Assembly: GCA_013399305.1 (NCBI GenBank)
Contig: VXAI01000090.1
Coordinates: forward strand, 815,925-879,924
Direction: 5' to 3'
Source of the DNA: Rostratula benghalensis
Lineage: Eukaryota; Chordata; Aves; Charadriiformes; Rostratulidae
DNA length: 64,000 nucleotides
Both the position numbers and the translations under genes were made by a program. How positions within the stretch are numbered: the stretch's first letter is position 1; the number at the start of each line of letters is the position of its first letter. Of this stretch, positions 36,761-51,631 are shown in pieces. The notes beneath the pieces were generated by a model. The model was not told the origin of the DNA. It ran no database searches and worked only from the letters and a program-made list of their open reading frames with translations.

Positions 36761-39700
36761 TCTTTGAATGAATGGGCAGTTGCTATGGCAGCTGTCAGCA
36801 CTTCGGGAAAAAGGAATGGAAGGTATTATTCAGAGAAGTGACAACAAATTACTAATGGAAGACTCTTAGCAGCACAGCAGGCACCACCAGTTAGCTACTC
36901 TTCTAGCTCTTGGAGTGATATCCTGAGCTTCACCATGGTAGTGTTTTCCCCAACTTTTCCTTGATGCTTCCAGATTGTAGGGGCAATAACCGGAACATAA
37001 ACCCCAACACACATACATAACTGAGGGAGTTTTGCTCTTTCCCCATCTGGGTCCAGCAGACTCATATTGCTTTAATGGTGTGCTCTTTCCCACTGCCCAA
37101 GAAAGTTTGTGAGTATTCACCTTGCCAACAAAATAAATATACATCCCTTTAACCCTTCACTACAGGGTAGTGCTGTATTTGGTACATCCTTTGGAGCATT
37201 TGATTGCGATCCCTCACCCTTTCTATCCCTTTGGGAGCAGCTTTCCCAGCTGTGGAGGAGGAAGTGGTCTTCTTTGCCTCCCCAGGGAGTCAAAGCCAGT
37301 CAGAGTTCAGGGGGAAAGAAAGTAGTAACAGCTAAATTTAGAAAACTGGTGTGAAAAGTAAGACAAGTTAACTACATTTTTGTCCTTGAAAACTGAGGAG
37401 GAGGAGGAAAGATGCCTGAAGACAGCCTTTTTACTGAGCCTCAGAGGCATAATAACAAGTCTGCTTGCAGGGCAGGGCTTATTCCAGAAAAGCTGAATGA
37501 CCGAAAAGATCTGTCTCCCGTCAGTTTTGAGAAGGAACATCTCATTGTTAGACATGTTGAAGTAGGAAGGAATGTAAATAATTTGGCATGGAATCTTATA
37601 CATGCCAGTATGAAATAGAGTAAAAAGCTGTAATTCAGACCAGTTTCCTCTTAAGTCTTTTTTTCATGTTCATTGTTCCCTGCATCTTTTATTTCTGCTG
37701 TTGATACGGAGTGGTACATTTTTCTGCAAACTGAAATATAGCTGCTTAGCCTGTGATTTCCTGCTTGCTTTATAGCTGAGTGTATATAGCATTTGACATA
37801 AAATAGCAAATAGTGGCTTGGTGTATTTAAAGTACAAATTAGATCTTTCCCTTTTTAGAAAGAAGATACCCACTCTACAGAACTCATCCTATAGGAACTG
37901 AAATGTATATTTTGTCAAAACTAAACATTTAGAACGTTTTGCCAGATGTGTTGCAGGCAATTTCCTTTCCTGGGAAACAGTAAATTCCCTTACTCAGCCA
38001 ATCCTGTTTTTATTCCATACAGCATATGACTAAGCTGCTTTGAGAGAGATGCCTGAATGCCACTAACATTATCTTTCCAATTATCATTTTACTTACAACT
38101 GCACAGCTCCTGTTTGACAAGGAAATACAGAAATCTTGTGAGATCTCTGATAGAAAAGGAAACATAAAAGTTTTCGAAGTAATGTAAAAAAAAGTTGACT
38201 TGGCTTTAATCTGCTATCTGCAGACTTCGCCACCTAAAACTTTCAAGATGTTGATTTAGTAGATAAGCAAGTTCTCATTTCAGCAGTTTTCTTGTTTTAG
38301 CAAGGGAAAAATGCATAGTGCAATGTGTTCAAAATAAAGGCAGAACAATGTAAACAAGTAGGCTTTGGTGCTGCATTCTTATAGGCATATTTATCTACAT
38401 ATATAAATGAAAATGCTGTAGTGTGAGAATATGGAACTTCAGAATCAAATCCAAGATGAGAAATTATCTGAAAATTGGAATAAATAATGAAGTACTTAAT
38501 ATATTCCTGGTATTTACATTCCTCACATTTTGACACTCAATGTTCAGTCCCCACCTTTGGTTCCTGGTACTTTAATGGTAGTTCCATTTGCTGGCTTCAA
38601 AATATTTTCTTTCACTGGGAGTATTTTAGCATATTTCTCAGGAACAAATGTCAACAAGGACAAGACTTATGAACTTGTAACTTAAAAAACAGGGAACAGG
38701 ATCTTGGACTCTACTAGGTTTTTAGTCTGCTGAAAATCTTAATCTGTTTTGAAATCCTATGCTCTCTTTGAAAGAGAGGAGTGCCAGATTATTATGTCTT
38801 CCGATAAGCAAAAATGAATTGTTTTCATCCAGACCGGTAGTTCGGTTTTTAGCACTCCTAAAATTAATGATAATATCTTACCAAACTTTCCTCTTTCCCC
38901 CTCCATATGCATATTTTCCTTTATATTCAGTCTGAACTTCTCCATGGGTCTCTTCTGACTTCTTTAGCAAAATCTCACAATTCCCCTCACTTTCTCTGCT
39001 GCTGCTTATTTCTTACTCACTCAGAACCTCTCGTGTAACATCTTGTGAATTCATCGTCATCTTCGTGTTCCACCTCTGAATTTCCTTTGGGTTCCCTTCC
39101 TTTCAAGGGAGGACACCTCCTCAGTAATTCGCATATTGCACTTTTGCTGAAGGGACAGGAGGTCAATAATGTGATCCCCTAAAAATTTCAGTTGCCACTC
39201 TGTCTCGGTGACTCGGTCTGTTTGTTCCCCTCTTGCCTTGTAACATCCAGTCCATGATTTCAGTACACAGCATTTTTTCCTGGATGTCATGTCGTTAGTG
39301 GAAGCATAATGCTGCCAAAACCACACTTTGTATCTTCCCTTGGAAATGCTGGCGTGCTAGCCCCCTTTTCACAGGTGATACCGCCACTGTCCTTTGGCGC
39401 ATTTAAATCTAAAACCTGCAAGTTCTGTTTACATCTCTTCATTTCTGTGGCACTTTATTTTCTCCCTTTTTTTGATGCTCAGCTTTTACTAAAGTCTCTA
39501 AAATTCCTGTGCTGGTGTTCATCATCAACACATTGAATTTTGTAACATATTCTGTCTGGCTCCTCCCTAACATTTGAAATGTGACTTGCTTATGAAGCTT
39601 ACTGTGTTAGTCCTGCCTCTCAGTAAATTACATTCAACTTTGTTTTCATGAGAACTGTTAGACAAATGTCAGAGCTTCACACAAGCAGGCTATCTACTTA

Positions 39701-39935
39701 TCGCTTCTAATTGGTTTTCATTTTTGGAAGTTCTAAATTCAATACCTCTCCTACCAAAATAAGCTTCCTTTCTTAATTGCAGGCACTGACTGGATTGGCT
39801 TTCTTGGAAACTCTTGGGTATACTTGAGATGGCTTTTCTCAGTTAATCTGACATTTGACATTTTTGTTATATAACATCTGCTCAAGGCTTTCTGTCTGAG
39901 ATTATATTAACATTAAAATTAATTATATTCTTTTA

Positions 39936-39952
39936 CATATATATATATATAT
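39936..39952 (+). repeat. (AT)n microsatellite next to a CR1 tail
   Basis: This is a run of about eight AT dinucleotides ending roughly 10 bases before the reverse CR1 fragment. Confidence 0.8.
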
Positions 39953-39960
39953 ACATACTT

Positions 39961-40150
39961 ATATAGAATCATAGAATTATGGAATAGTTTGGGTTGGAAG
40001 GTACCTTTAAAGGTCATCTAGTCCAAACCCTCTGAAATGAGCAGGGACACCTTCAGCTAGATCAGGTTGCTCAGAGCCCCATCCAACCTGACCTTGAATG
40101 TTTCCAGGGATGGGGCATCTGCCCCCTCTCCGGCCAATCTCTTCCAGTGT
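39961..40150 (-). repeat. CR1 LINE fragment, last ~190 bp, reverse
   Basis: Reading the minus strand, the fragment ends with GGTACCTTCCAACCCAAAC and the ATTCTATGATTCTAT tail, the hallmark of CR1. On the plus strand the tail abuts an (AT)n run at 39,936-39,952. It is 5'-truncated near 40,150. Confidence 0.92.
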
Positions 40151-43100
40151 TTCTGTATGTGTATGTGTTTTGTATTTTATTTTACTTGTGTTTTGACTTA
40201 CATAAGTCAAAATTAAAGGTATGGTAGATGCCACTATAGCTACTTAGATTGGGACTTTGTGGTAGCACATCTTGAACAACAACAATAACATGAATGATTT
40301 GGGTGTTTTTAAATTCCTGTCATTATCACTTCCTCATTCCCAAACCTTCTTAAATGCAAAATGCTTCTTATTTTTTACTATTCCATTACTTTTATAGTGA
40401 TGCACTTTATCAATTGAAATTATTAAGAGATATATAAAGTAGAATACACAAATATCTATAAAACTGTAATCTACACAAGTAACGTATGCAGGTATCTAAG
40501 ATTCTTACCATGCATTGATAAAGTTCCTATTGTAGGACAGATGGCAGTTTGCCTCACTCTGAGCATTTTTTAATAATGAATGTTATTTAAAATCTTTGAA
40601 AGATGAATCATCCACATACAGAAGTAGGAAGTGAGTCCTAGGACTATGAAGAGTAGTTGTACATCCTTCCTCCTCAACATTTTTACATTGTTTGGCCATA
40701 GTGCCCAAAGTCTGTGTTTATTCTTTTTTAGAGCTACGTGATGACAGCAAACTGGTATCAAGTGCAATTACATCTTAAACTCAGATAGCAGGAATTCAAA
40801 ATTAACATGGAAATTACAGCTAATGTTAAGTATCTTACAATTGGACTGCTGAATATCTTTGACAGTCTTAAGTGCTGTGCCAAATCTATCTCCTATACTG
40901 GGCAAAACATAATAACAGCACTTGTCTGAACAGGTTACCATCGGTTTGAAACTGAATGAAATTAATTCCGTGCTAATGTGTAGCAACTATCTCTAATACG
41001 GCCTTTAAAACCTGTTTTTAAAAATTCTTATTTCCTCCTCATTATTGAATTACATGTGAAAAAATTATCAGATATTCTTACTCAGTGCTCACATACTGTT
41101 TCTATGCTCTTTGAAAAATGTCTTTTTAATTACAGATTTGTGCATTTGGAGAATTTAAACCTAAATTCCTTATGTAAGGTTTTGACTTGTGTTGTGTAAT
41201 GTGAATGTTATATTATGTTGATGTGAAAAGGCAGCAGACTGTGAAAGAATCCAGAAGGCTTTTGGAAAATGAGAAATCTTGCCTTGCTGACATCTTAAAG
41301 AAAAATGCATATGCTGTTTGTTTAAAGGAATGTATTTTTAAAATGTCTGAGCAGTTGACAGTAATCTAGCCTTACAAATAACCTCAGTCCCTGTGATTTA
41401 AACCCTTCCTCTTGTAAGCAGTCACTCAGGTTAGCGGAAGGTTCTCTCATCTGGTAATAGCACACTTGATAATAACAGCATGTCATACTTCCGAAGAGCA
41501 TGTTCAAGTTAAGGATCTGAATTCAAAGATAAACTGATGTCAAAGAGAGAATGAAAAGGAAGTGAGAAACTGTGCAAGAGGAATAAACAAAGCTTTCAGA
41601 GAGAGAGAGGACATTTATGGCAACAATAAGGTACCTAGTTCCTGACATCTGTTTCCCTCAAGAAAAAAATGTGGTACATATGCTAACCTTTTTATGGAGA
41701 GTGCAAGAAAAATATTTGCAGCATATTTTCATATATTCATATTTGTTGAACTGTATTATGGATGTCTAATATGAAGAGGACAGAGGAACTGCAAACCATT
41801 TTTGCACTCCGTGAAGGTAGTTCTTTGCTTTTTTTCAATACTAATAAACATAGTTAGTAATAGTTCTCAAAAATGGTGCCCATCCTCTTTGCTGATTCTG
41901 CCACAAAAAGTGGCATTCTTTTTATAGTCAGTCTTTCTGCTGTACAGGCAAAGGAAGGAACTAAAGTATCTTTTTCCCTGGTTAGTGAGGCATCAGAACC
42001 CATGATGAGACAGCAGAAAGATTACCTGCATAATGATACTAAGTTTAGGGCTCCTTTGAGCTTGGACTCCTTGCTTCCATCTAGCAAAACTCCTATTGCT
42101 GTGTCAATATTAACATAAGTACCTCACTGGCTGCCTAACAGTCTGTTCTGTATCTCTCCAAATAAATCACTTGCTGGAGAGATAATCCTCCATCTCCAAT
42201 GGAATGTGTACAGAGTATCAAATCTCCTCTGAGTATCCTATCATTAAAATGGTGTCTTTTCTTCCCAAGGCAAACCAATTGGAAAGTCCTCTTACCGGTC
42301 TTTCACTTCATCTAAGTCTGAAATATTACTTGAGTTGTTTCACTACACAGAGAAAATTCAGATCTTTGAAAATCTTTATTTTGTCCCACTAGAAATGCAT
42401 GTGTAGGAAATTTGGAGACTGTCATTGGAGTTGTCCCTATTGTTGGAACCTGAATGCCGAGTCAGTCTAGCCACAGCCAAACTGATTTATACTTACAAAT
42501 CCTATAAAATACTTCAATCTTACCTTGCTAGCTTCTGTTAAGCTTCACTATAGAAGGTCTTACTTGTAGTTGTATGTTTTCACTTGATTTTTAATTCTGT
42601 ATCTTCAGTCAAATCTGTGATCAAATTCTATTTTAAATAACAGATAAACCTTAACCTTACAATATTTTCACCTTCACTGAACAGTATTTTTTCTTTAACA
42701 TAAATAACTTTGTATCTAATTCATCAAATTAATGATCAGCTGATGTAATTTTTCTAATTTCTGTCTTCCTTTGTCTGTTTGACCATCCAAGCATCATTTT
42801 TAAGAAAAAAAATGCATGCATTAAAGTTAAAATAGTTACTAGATGATGCCATGACAATTAGACAAATATCTCCTAACTCAGCCAGCTTAGAATATTTTCC
42901 TTTTCTAGTAATCCTCACATAGGGTGTCAGGGTGGCTTTCTTTGATTAAGTACAAAGATCAAGTCCCCCAAGGCTTCCTTGTAGAGCCAGAGAAATTTCT
43001 CTCTGTTGATCAGACAGGGACTCTTAATTGTCTGAGGGACTCAGATGAAAGTGGCTGAAGTTAGGTGAAATGATTGCCATGATGTTCACTAGACAGTACA

Positions 43101-45235
43101 AATGCTGGCTTCATTCTTATTACAAAAACCTCGTTGCTCTAAACTGTATGGGAAGGCCAGGAGCCTTCTCCAAACCACTTTTCTGCAGAAGTTGATGAGA
43201 ACTGAGGAGAAAACCACCAGATTTCTTGTCTTTTGCTAAAAGTTCTTGTTTGACTTGCTGAAAGAAATGAAAGCTATTCCAGATTTCAGATGTGATTCAT
43301 TGTCTTAAAGTCCTTAAAATACTGTTATTAGTATATTATCGGTATTTTTTCATTTTATTCCAATTTTCAGACTATTATATCCAACCATTATTGTTTTGAT
43401 TTTCATCTCTTTCAGTAATGGATTCACTTGAATTGATTAAAAGACAGTCCACCAAGAAATCGTTCATACCAAGTATACAGAAATATTTTCTTAGGCTAAG
43501 AACTGTGAGGGTGTAGAAAAGCCTCTCATGAGAAACATGAGAAGCAGTGGAATCCCTGTTGCACGAGTTATTTAATATATATATTTAATATAGATGGGCA
43601 AAACATTGTAAAGGAAAGTAAAGGAAAATCCTGTACTGGTAGCAGGAAGAATTAAGTGACCTAATAAACTTTTTCATCTCTTAATTTCTTCATTAAACCT
43701 CATCACTTCACTGAAAGAAAGAAAAATGTTTATGTTGGACCTCCATGCTTATAGAAAATATATTCCTCTTCAGATGATTAAAACATAGTTAATATATTTG
43801 AAATAGTTCTTGCGTTTTCGCACAGCCATGAAATTAAAACTGTCAGCCACAAGCTAATATTAATGTCTGCAAACTGCTAAACACAATTATTTCAATATAA
43901 TGCAGCAGTGGTTTTAATATTGGAAATTATTATGATTTTAGATTTCACTGCTGTAGTGGAACAAATTCATTTTATATTACAAATTCTACAAGCAACATGC
44001 AAAAGAATATAGTTAGTCCTATTGCTAAAAGCACCAGAGTAAGACTGTGGTTCGTAGACTGTTACTGCCCACATGTGCATCAGCTTGGCTAACTGAGATG
44101 TTTACAACCAGACAAATTAATGACAAACTATCAATAGCTGACTTGCTACTTTTGTTTTCAGGATTTTTTTTTCAAAAATAATGCTTATTTAAGCATGTTT
44201 ACAATGAATAATGTAAAAAAATGCACTTCAGAGACATCATCAACATAACAAGCCACAAGTTTACATCAAAATCAGACCACTCTTGTTTTTTATTAACATG
44301 AGACAGCTTATTTTCTGACTTTTAAAACCTCTGTTTTGGAACTTACTTTGTGTGTAGCAGGCTTCTTTGTATCTGTATATTTTACCTCACTGGCTTTGCA
44401 ATAGCGTGGAGGAAAATCTGCACTCACCTGCCTCTTACCTAGGTTTTAGACTGCAGTACACCCAATAAAGAAAAATAACACGTACTTTTAAGATAGTGAT
44501 TTCAATATACCGATAGCCTGGAGGACTAAGAAAAAAGCAATTTTTAAAGGACAAACTCTGGGCCTCTCATTTAGAAGGCTTTTTTAGTATCAGTCAACAT
44601 TTTTCTGGTGTGCCTAGGGTGCACAATGGTCAGAAGCTGTTGAAGTAAACAAAATGTGGGTCTGTTCTCCATTATTATAATTTGCAGATACCCTGTGTCT
44701 ACTCACAGAGGATGGCCCAAGGCTTTTAAAGCTGTTAATTACATGAACAGTGGCCAAGAACTGTCTTTATTTGAAATACAAATGTATTTTAAAAGTAAAC
44801 CAGAACGTGTGAATCCTCAACCAGTTGCCATTTGCATTAACTTTACACAGTAAGGTCTTTTTTTTTTAAAGTTACAGACTTCTCACCAAATATCCACTGG
44901 GCTAGTTACACAATTGGAAGTATTTTCAAGATGTGTCAGCAATAGTCAAAATATTGGCTTTCATGGCTGGTCCAAATGAGAATCAGGCTTTACAGTAAGT
45001 GAAACTTGGTTCCCTCACATTGATTTTTCAATGTTCATAAATTCATTAAATGCTCATTCATCAAATTCCATCTCTCTGTTGGCTCTTCTGTGCCAGAAAG
45101 AGGCATCTGTTTCCAAACATTGAAGTGTCAGATGGTTTAATAAGTATTGTCCCATATTGCAGCTGGAGCAATGAAGTAATTTAAAGTAATAGAAGACAAA
45201 CAGAAATGAAGGTATTCGGGATTAGCTTTCTTGTC

Positions 45236-45257
45236 TTTTTTTTTTTTTTTTTTTTTT
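45236..45257 (+). repeat. T22 homopolymer
   Basis: Twenty-two T residues are followed by CCCC, in MCPH1 intronic DNA. No attached element is recognised. Confidence 0.95.
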
Positions 45258-47163
45258 CCCCTAGTTAATTTCTTTAAAGTAAGCTTGAAAGTCCTAAATA
45301 CTAAGTGTTGAAATTCAGGACAGTTTGGGGCTGTGTAACAGCTCTGCACGTGGATATCAAATCCACTGTAGTTGGTACTGCATCTGCTATACCTGCAGGC
45401 TTTATCCACGTATGCACTGTGTCATTTTTACAGTTTTATAGCCATCTGAAAAACAGCCTGGTTTGTATGAAAATATGTGGAAAACCATGTCCCATATGCT
45501 TTTCATATGAGAGACAAGACTTAACTGTGTAATACAGGACACCCCCTGTTATGTGGGACATCTGCCAACCCCAGCAAAAAGATACAGGCCAGAGAACAAA
45601 GGCAGAAGATTAAATGATTATGAAATCCTTATTCTGTTTTTAATGTTTATATTCTGCTCTAGTCTCAGCTGTTACAGACTCTGAGCTGGAACAGTCTGGT
45701 ATTCCATACTGTCTAGTCTATTTAATATTTTATGGTTAAAACTTTAAAATGTATTTTATGCTTATAATCAAACGACAGTCAGATTTGCAAAGGTAATACT
45801 CAACATAGGCTTTGAGGCTTCCAAAAATCCTAGTATGTGCCCTTTGCATCTTTAGGTAACAAGGTACCTGTGAGCTGTAACCAGGGAAAAGCACAAGAAC
45901 CTTTTAATATGTTATGTGCCATGAGTACTTTAGGTTATATTTGAAAACTGAACTGCAGCTGTTACAAATTTTCTCAACAGTTTTGGGGTAAAACCAACTG
46001 TTACCTTGTTTGGGGGTGCACCAGCATTGCCAGTTCTTCCATTCCTCGGCTGTTTTGGTCTGTTTCATCCTGGATTCTGAACTAAATAGATTAAGAAAAA
46101 AATTAAACTTTAAATTTAGGGGAAATAATTATTTTCCTCATGTTTACCGATGCACGAAAATGTTACTCTGCAAAATGGCAATAGAAGGCAGCAAATAATT
46201 ATAAAACATAATTTTGCTTTTAGCATGATTTTGGAAGTCAGAATCCTGATTTCTGGGTAGTTCAGTTAGCAGTCCTGGACATGTAAATTTTACTGAAAGT
46301 CTCATTGTAACACCTTTCTTTCAAATCTCCAAAATGTGAAAGCTAAAACTGATAATACTCTACAGATTTTACTCTGCTTTTGAGTCTTGCTTTTCTAATA
46401 TCTATTTATGTATCTAATACTGTTCAGCCTCTCACCTAATGTGAAGCAAACCCTCTCAGTACCTTTGACACTGTTGAAAGCTTCAAATTAAATTGGAATT
46501 GGGTGTCCTGCCTACAGGAGCACAGTTGCATACGGGTTTCACTTACTAAAACTTACTGCAGAAATTTTATAAAGCGCAGGCTAATGCATATGAAGTTTTT
46601 TTCTGCACACTTCAACTCCCAGTCTAATAGGAGGAATCCTGAGAATATTTACCTTCATTTACCATGTTTTCAGTATCAACTATGTTACTAGAGATGGCAG
46701 AAACCACATACCTGGCATTGTCTCACTTTGAATACTAGGCCACAAAAGGTGCTGCCAAGCCATCTCTTTCTGCAAATCATATGCTGCCTCTCTCTAATAT
46801 TCTGCTGCTGTTAGTTTGCCTGTGTTATATCTGTGAAACTCAGAATGAATCCCTATATTCATTTGATACATTTCTACAGACAAGAAAGAAAGGAACTTTT
46901 ATATATTCAGGATGAGAATGCAAATGACTATTTTTATTTAATAAAGACAGATTGTTGAGCCTGGCACTAATTTTATCCTTTATTACCAGTGAAGACATGA
47001 GAACTTGAAGTACATCCTGCTTCCATACCAGGGAAATTGGCTCAAACTGGAAGGAGGAAGACATAGTGTAGTTTTTTGTGGACTGTGTTCTTTCAATGTT
47101 AGTTTACAAAGACATTCTGAGTCAAAAGGCCAATTTTACCAAAAAAAAAAAAAATTAAGACAG

Positions 47164-47201
47164 ACGTAGCATATTCAGACATACGTAGCATATTCAGACA
47201 A
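47164..47201 (+). repeat. Direct duplication of a 19-bp unit
   Basis: Two adjacent copies of a 19-bp unit, ACGTAGCATATTCAGACAT, differ only at the last position or so of the second copy. An A13 run lies just upstream. Confidence 0.9.
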
Positions 47202-50200
47202 AAGAGCCAAGATGAAGCAGTTTCAGAAACCTGTTGGACTTTATGGGTGCATCTGATTATTGCTCAGGAGCCCGTTCTGGGAAGGATGCCCAGCTACCTG
47301 GATGGCTGATGTACTCCATTTATGCACTAGAGCACATGATCATGTCCTATAATGATTTACAAATAGCTTGTGACACCCCAACTAGCTGCTAAAAAGAGCC
47401 CTGTTTTAGCTATGCAGCTAATTAGCCTGGATAAAAAACAGTGTCTGTGATTCCTTTTTACCACTTTGTAGTCCATGCTTACAGCATGATGGATTCATAG
47501 ATCTCACTAATAGGATCCCTATGCCTTACTACACTCTTGTCACAAAAACTTTTAATTGGTTACTCTGCTTGTAATTCTAATGTACGCTGCCAGTCTCCTC
47601 TCTGGATTTGACTGGTCTGGACTAACATGGAAATGAAAAATGAGAGAACGTAATATTTATTTTTTTTGCTAAACGAAGGCGCTAAGTGTTGACAGGATGG
47701 CTGATTCCAGCCCAGAATTTTCTCTGCATATAAACACAGAATACATTTCATAAACCAAAACTGCAGTTTTTGTTTGCTTGCTTTTGGGTTTTGCTCCAAG
47801 TTTCTTGAGAGGAGACGATCCCTAAATAAGAAGAAACACTAGGATGTTTCCATAAACTTATACGGGAAATGCTGTGATAACAGGGCACCCAGAAGAAAAA
47901 GCAAAACCTGGAGTAAGGAAGCTGAAATTAATGTATAGATATTAAAAAGAACAGAGCCAGACCCAGCCATCTTTGCAGCCAGTATTCATTTCTAGGAAGA
48001 AATAGTGGTTAAAATGTTGTATTGATATAGTTTTGGTAGATTTCTGGCTTGCTTCAGTTGTAACATATTGTACTTTTACATTATTGTCTGAACTGTAAAC
48101 TTCCACTTCTAGAAAATCAACATTTGGGGAAGCTGTGTTGTCATATAAAAACACGAAGTTTCATTTTGGGCTTTATTTTCCACAGTAGCAAAAGCCTGGA
48201 TAAGTTTCTGTGCCTTTGCCTTTTTTTCTTTTCTGGTGGTGCAACACTGCGATTGTGTTTGCCTTTATGATTCATTACAGGCTTGCTGGCAGATGGTCAC
48301 GTACACTTTGCAACAGTGCTTGATGCTAATAATAATCAGCTTTTAGCTTTTATACTTTTTTTTTCCCCCTAGAGTAAGTAAGGTATTTTATCCTAATGCC
48401 TAGAAAATCATGGTTGTTTTCAGTCACTGCCATCTAAATACTTTTATCTTTCAGTCAAAAAGGTTTCTCTGTATATGTTCAACCTTCGACATGGGTGAAA
48501 GTTAAATTGCACGGATGGATGATAGTCACAGAAGAATTAGTGTTCTGGTGTTCCATCTTCCTTATATGAACAAGGAGAAAAACTAAGTGTTTCACAAGAC
48601 CAGTATGTGCTAGAAAAACTCCTGGCTCCTGCATATGAATGATTTTCTGTTTGTTAAGCCACCGGAGCCCCACAGGGGCTATACAGCTAAAGCTTAAGAA
48701 ATCCTGCTTTGTCTCACTTGATCCCCCCACTTCTTATGGTAGAAGGAAATTGTAAATGTATGTTTTATTGCATAACAGTAAATCAAGCTTATACACAGTG
48801 TTTATCTGTAATGGTTAAAATCCTGTCATCCATTTATTTAAATGGTGAAATTGTAAAGAACTGCTTCTATGTAACGCAGTAAAATGTGGATATCAAGTGA
48901 TGTTGTTTTATAAGAAGGAAAATGTGTTGAATTATGTGCTCTTATCATATATATGACACGGACATACTTCATGGTTATTTTAATACCACGACTAATGTGT
49001 ATTTAACAGTAGTTGTAGATGGAATAGCTGTAGAAGCTACAGTATGGTGGAACTTTGTGGGGTCTGTTTATAGCTATCTTTATGTTGGAATAGGAACATT
49101 TATATTCTAGCAGTTTTAGTGGACAGCTGTTGAGATGCTCATGTTGATTTTTGTTTATCATAATTATAGTACACTATATCCAGGCAATAAAATTAGTTAT
49201 AAATCTGACTCCCTCAAAATGCAATGTCATGCAATGGTTCCAGCAAAAGTGAATCGTAGTAATTTAATTAAAGTTCCCTTTTTTTTAACAAATTCCTTGC
49301 TCTGTTCCTTCATTTAGCAGTAGGACACATTGCAACTTTACTTATGTTCTTGCAAAACCATATGACACTAAAATCTATGACAAGGTCTCTACAGTGTAGG
49401 ATCATGGCCTACAGACCTGATAAGATATTTTTTTAAATTTTAATTCTCAGATTCTTACTCGTTTCCTGAGAGCATTAAAAAGTACATTTTAGCTGATACA
49501 GCTCCTCTTCTCAGACTCTTTCATCAGTGTGTCTAAGGTACGGTCTTAACTGCTGCATTCTGTCCTCCAAAATCAAGGCTGAAGTAATTCACAGCTAATA
49601 TGAAGAAAATACTCATTGAACTTATGCCAGATTCTGTCCTGCTAGTCTTAGTTGCATGGATACTAAAATTTAATGGGCTCCTTTGATTCTTAACTCAATT
49701 ACCTTTGCTCCAACCACATAAAAAAATAACCATTTTTAAAATTTATTTATCAGATAGTTGCAGAACCAAATTCCAACTTCAGCTGATTTATTTTGCATTG
49801 GTTTTGATTTATTGTGCCTGTGAGTATATGTATGTATATATATATATAATTCTGTTCTTATTCTTACTATTTTGTGATTTATTATGTGTTGATGAGATTC
49901 TGTTGTAGACCTTGGGTGCTTTTTAAAAGATGAGAAGTTCCATTGTCTTGTTTTTCTTACAATGATTTATATCTCGTGTATAGAAGTTATTTATCAGAAC
50001 TATTTAAAAGATCATCTGAATTCTTAATTTTAAACACACTGTTATTTAATATTTGCCAATAGTTGGTCACCAGAGACTGCAATCAAAGAAGGGTCTTAAG
50101 TTGCTAGTCAGTATATTACTATTATAAAGGTAGTATTTCTTCATTATTTTCTACTGAACAGAAAAACTAACTTTGCATCTTAATGCATTTTACAAATCCA

Positions 50201-51570
50201 AATGAAAAGATAGTGTCTGCCCTAGGGACCTTTTGATCTACAGAAGAATATTTCCATCCTTTATTTTTTTTACAATCTAGCTGAAAGGTCACACATTACC
50301 CATATTCCATTTTACTTGATTTATTTGTGGCCTGGAGGCTTTATTAACTTCATTTCAAGTGGAAGACTCTGGCAGTAGTTGACATGAGGGACTTTTACCT
50401 GTGGAGCTGATTCCAGGCACCCTGATTCTGCTACCCTTCAATAGTTTTGCTGCATGACATGACTATTTTCAAAGCTATTGTAGAGAGAGAAGTTTAATTA
50501 GAATAATTTTGCCCAAGGGAAGGGAATTTTATGGGTAGTCTGAACAGGGTGGAATTTTGTTGGCTGTTTTAGTTAACTAATAAGTTTTGGACAATATAGG
50601 GGGAAAGTTTAAAAATTCTGTTTAATACTGAATTCTTAGAATCAAAAGAAATAAACGTTTAACAATCAGCTTAAAAGGATCCTCACTCGTGTTAAAACTG
50701 AAAAACTCATTCCTAAAACTTCAATGGTCTACTAAAAGCTTTGCAGAGCCTCACAGATTCCTGCCTGAATCAAGGTAAGTTCTAAATGCCCAAAAGAGCT
50801 GCAGTTTCAATACAAGTTGAGGTCAAACTCTACAGGTTTTATTGAGTAGTATTATTGAAATTCTGGGTTTAGTCTGACATGAAGGAGGTGAACAACGATG
50901 ATGTTGTTTAAGATGTTTTGTACACAACTTTGTCATGTGAAATTATATAATTGAGTTGATTGTGGGTTAGAAGAAAAACTGTAAAACAGGAATGGCATAA
51001 ATAATTGAAAGCTCCATTTGTCCCATCCCAAATGAGATTTTGAGGCAGCTCAGCACATGCTTGAAAAACAAAATATGTGCCTTCTTGAAGCAGTAGTGTG
51101 ATCCCATCATATATTCTCTGCTGTGTGGAGTGGGCTCGTTGCTGCTTACCTATGTAGGAGACGCATGGAGATACATTCATTCATCTGACATGCAATCAGA
51201 CAATGTGTTTTCTTGGGTTTTCCTGTTTTTGATGAGATCATTTCTCAAATTTAGTATTTTTTTAGGATTAACTGGACTATTTCTATTTTCATGTTGTCTT
51301 TGGAGGATGTTGCAGACACAGTAGTGGCTATTTCTGTTGTCGAAAGTCTTCAGCATCCTCTACTGGCTTCAATCATTTACAATGCATGTTTCTATTACTC
51401 CATTCCGGATTTGTCTAGAACATAATCCCTGAGCAGCCAGCTGGGGTTTTAACTGCATTTACCTGAGAAGGTACCTTTGGTTTATAAGCAAAAGAAGCAG
51501 TGCTCTCCACAAAGATATAACAAGCACTTGGATCTTTTAGCAGTAGTTACTTTACTTATCTAACATGGCA

Positions 51571-51631
51571 TTTGTCTGATTAATTAATAATAATAATTAA
51601 AATTAAACAATTAACATTAATAATTAATAAC
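51571..51631. repeat. AT-rich simple sequence, TTAATAAT-like
   Basis: This is a 60-bp low-complexity block of TAAT and ATTA permutations in MCPH1 intronic DNA. I see no other content. Confidence 0.8.
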
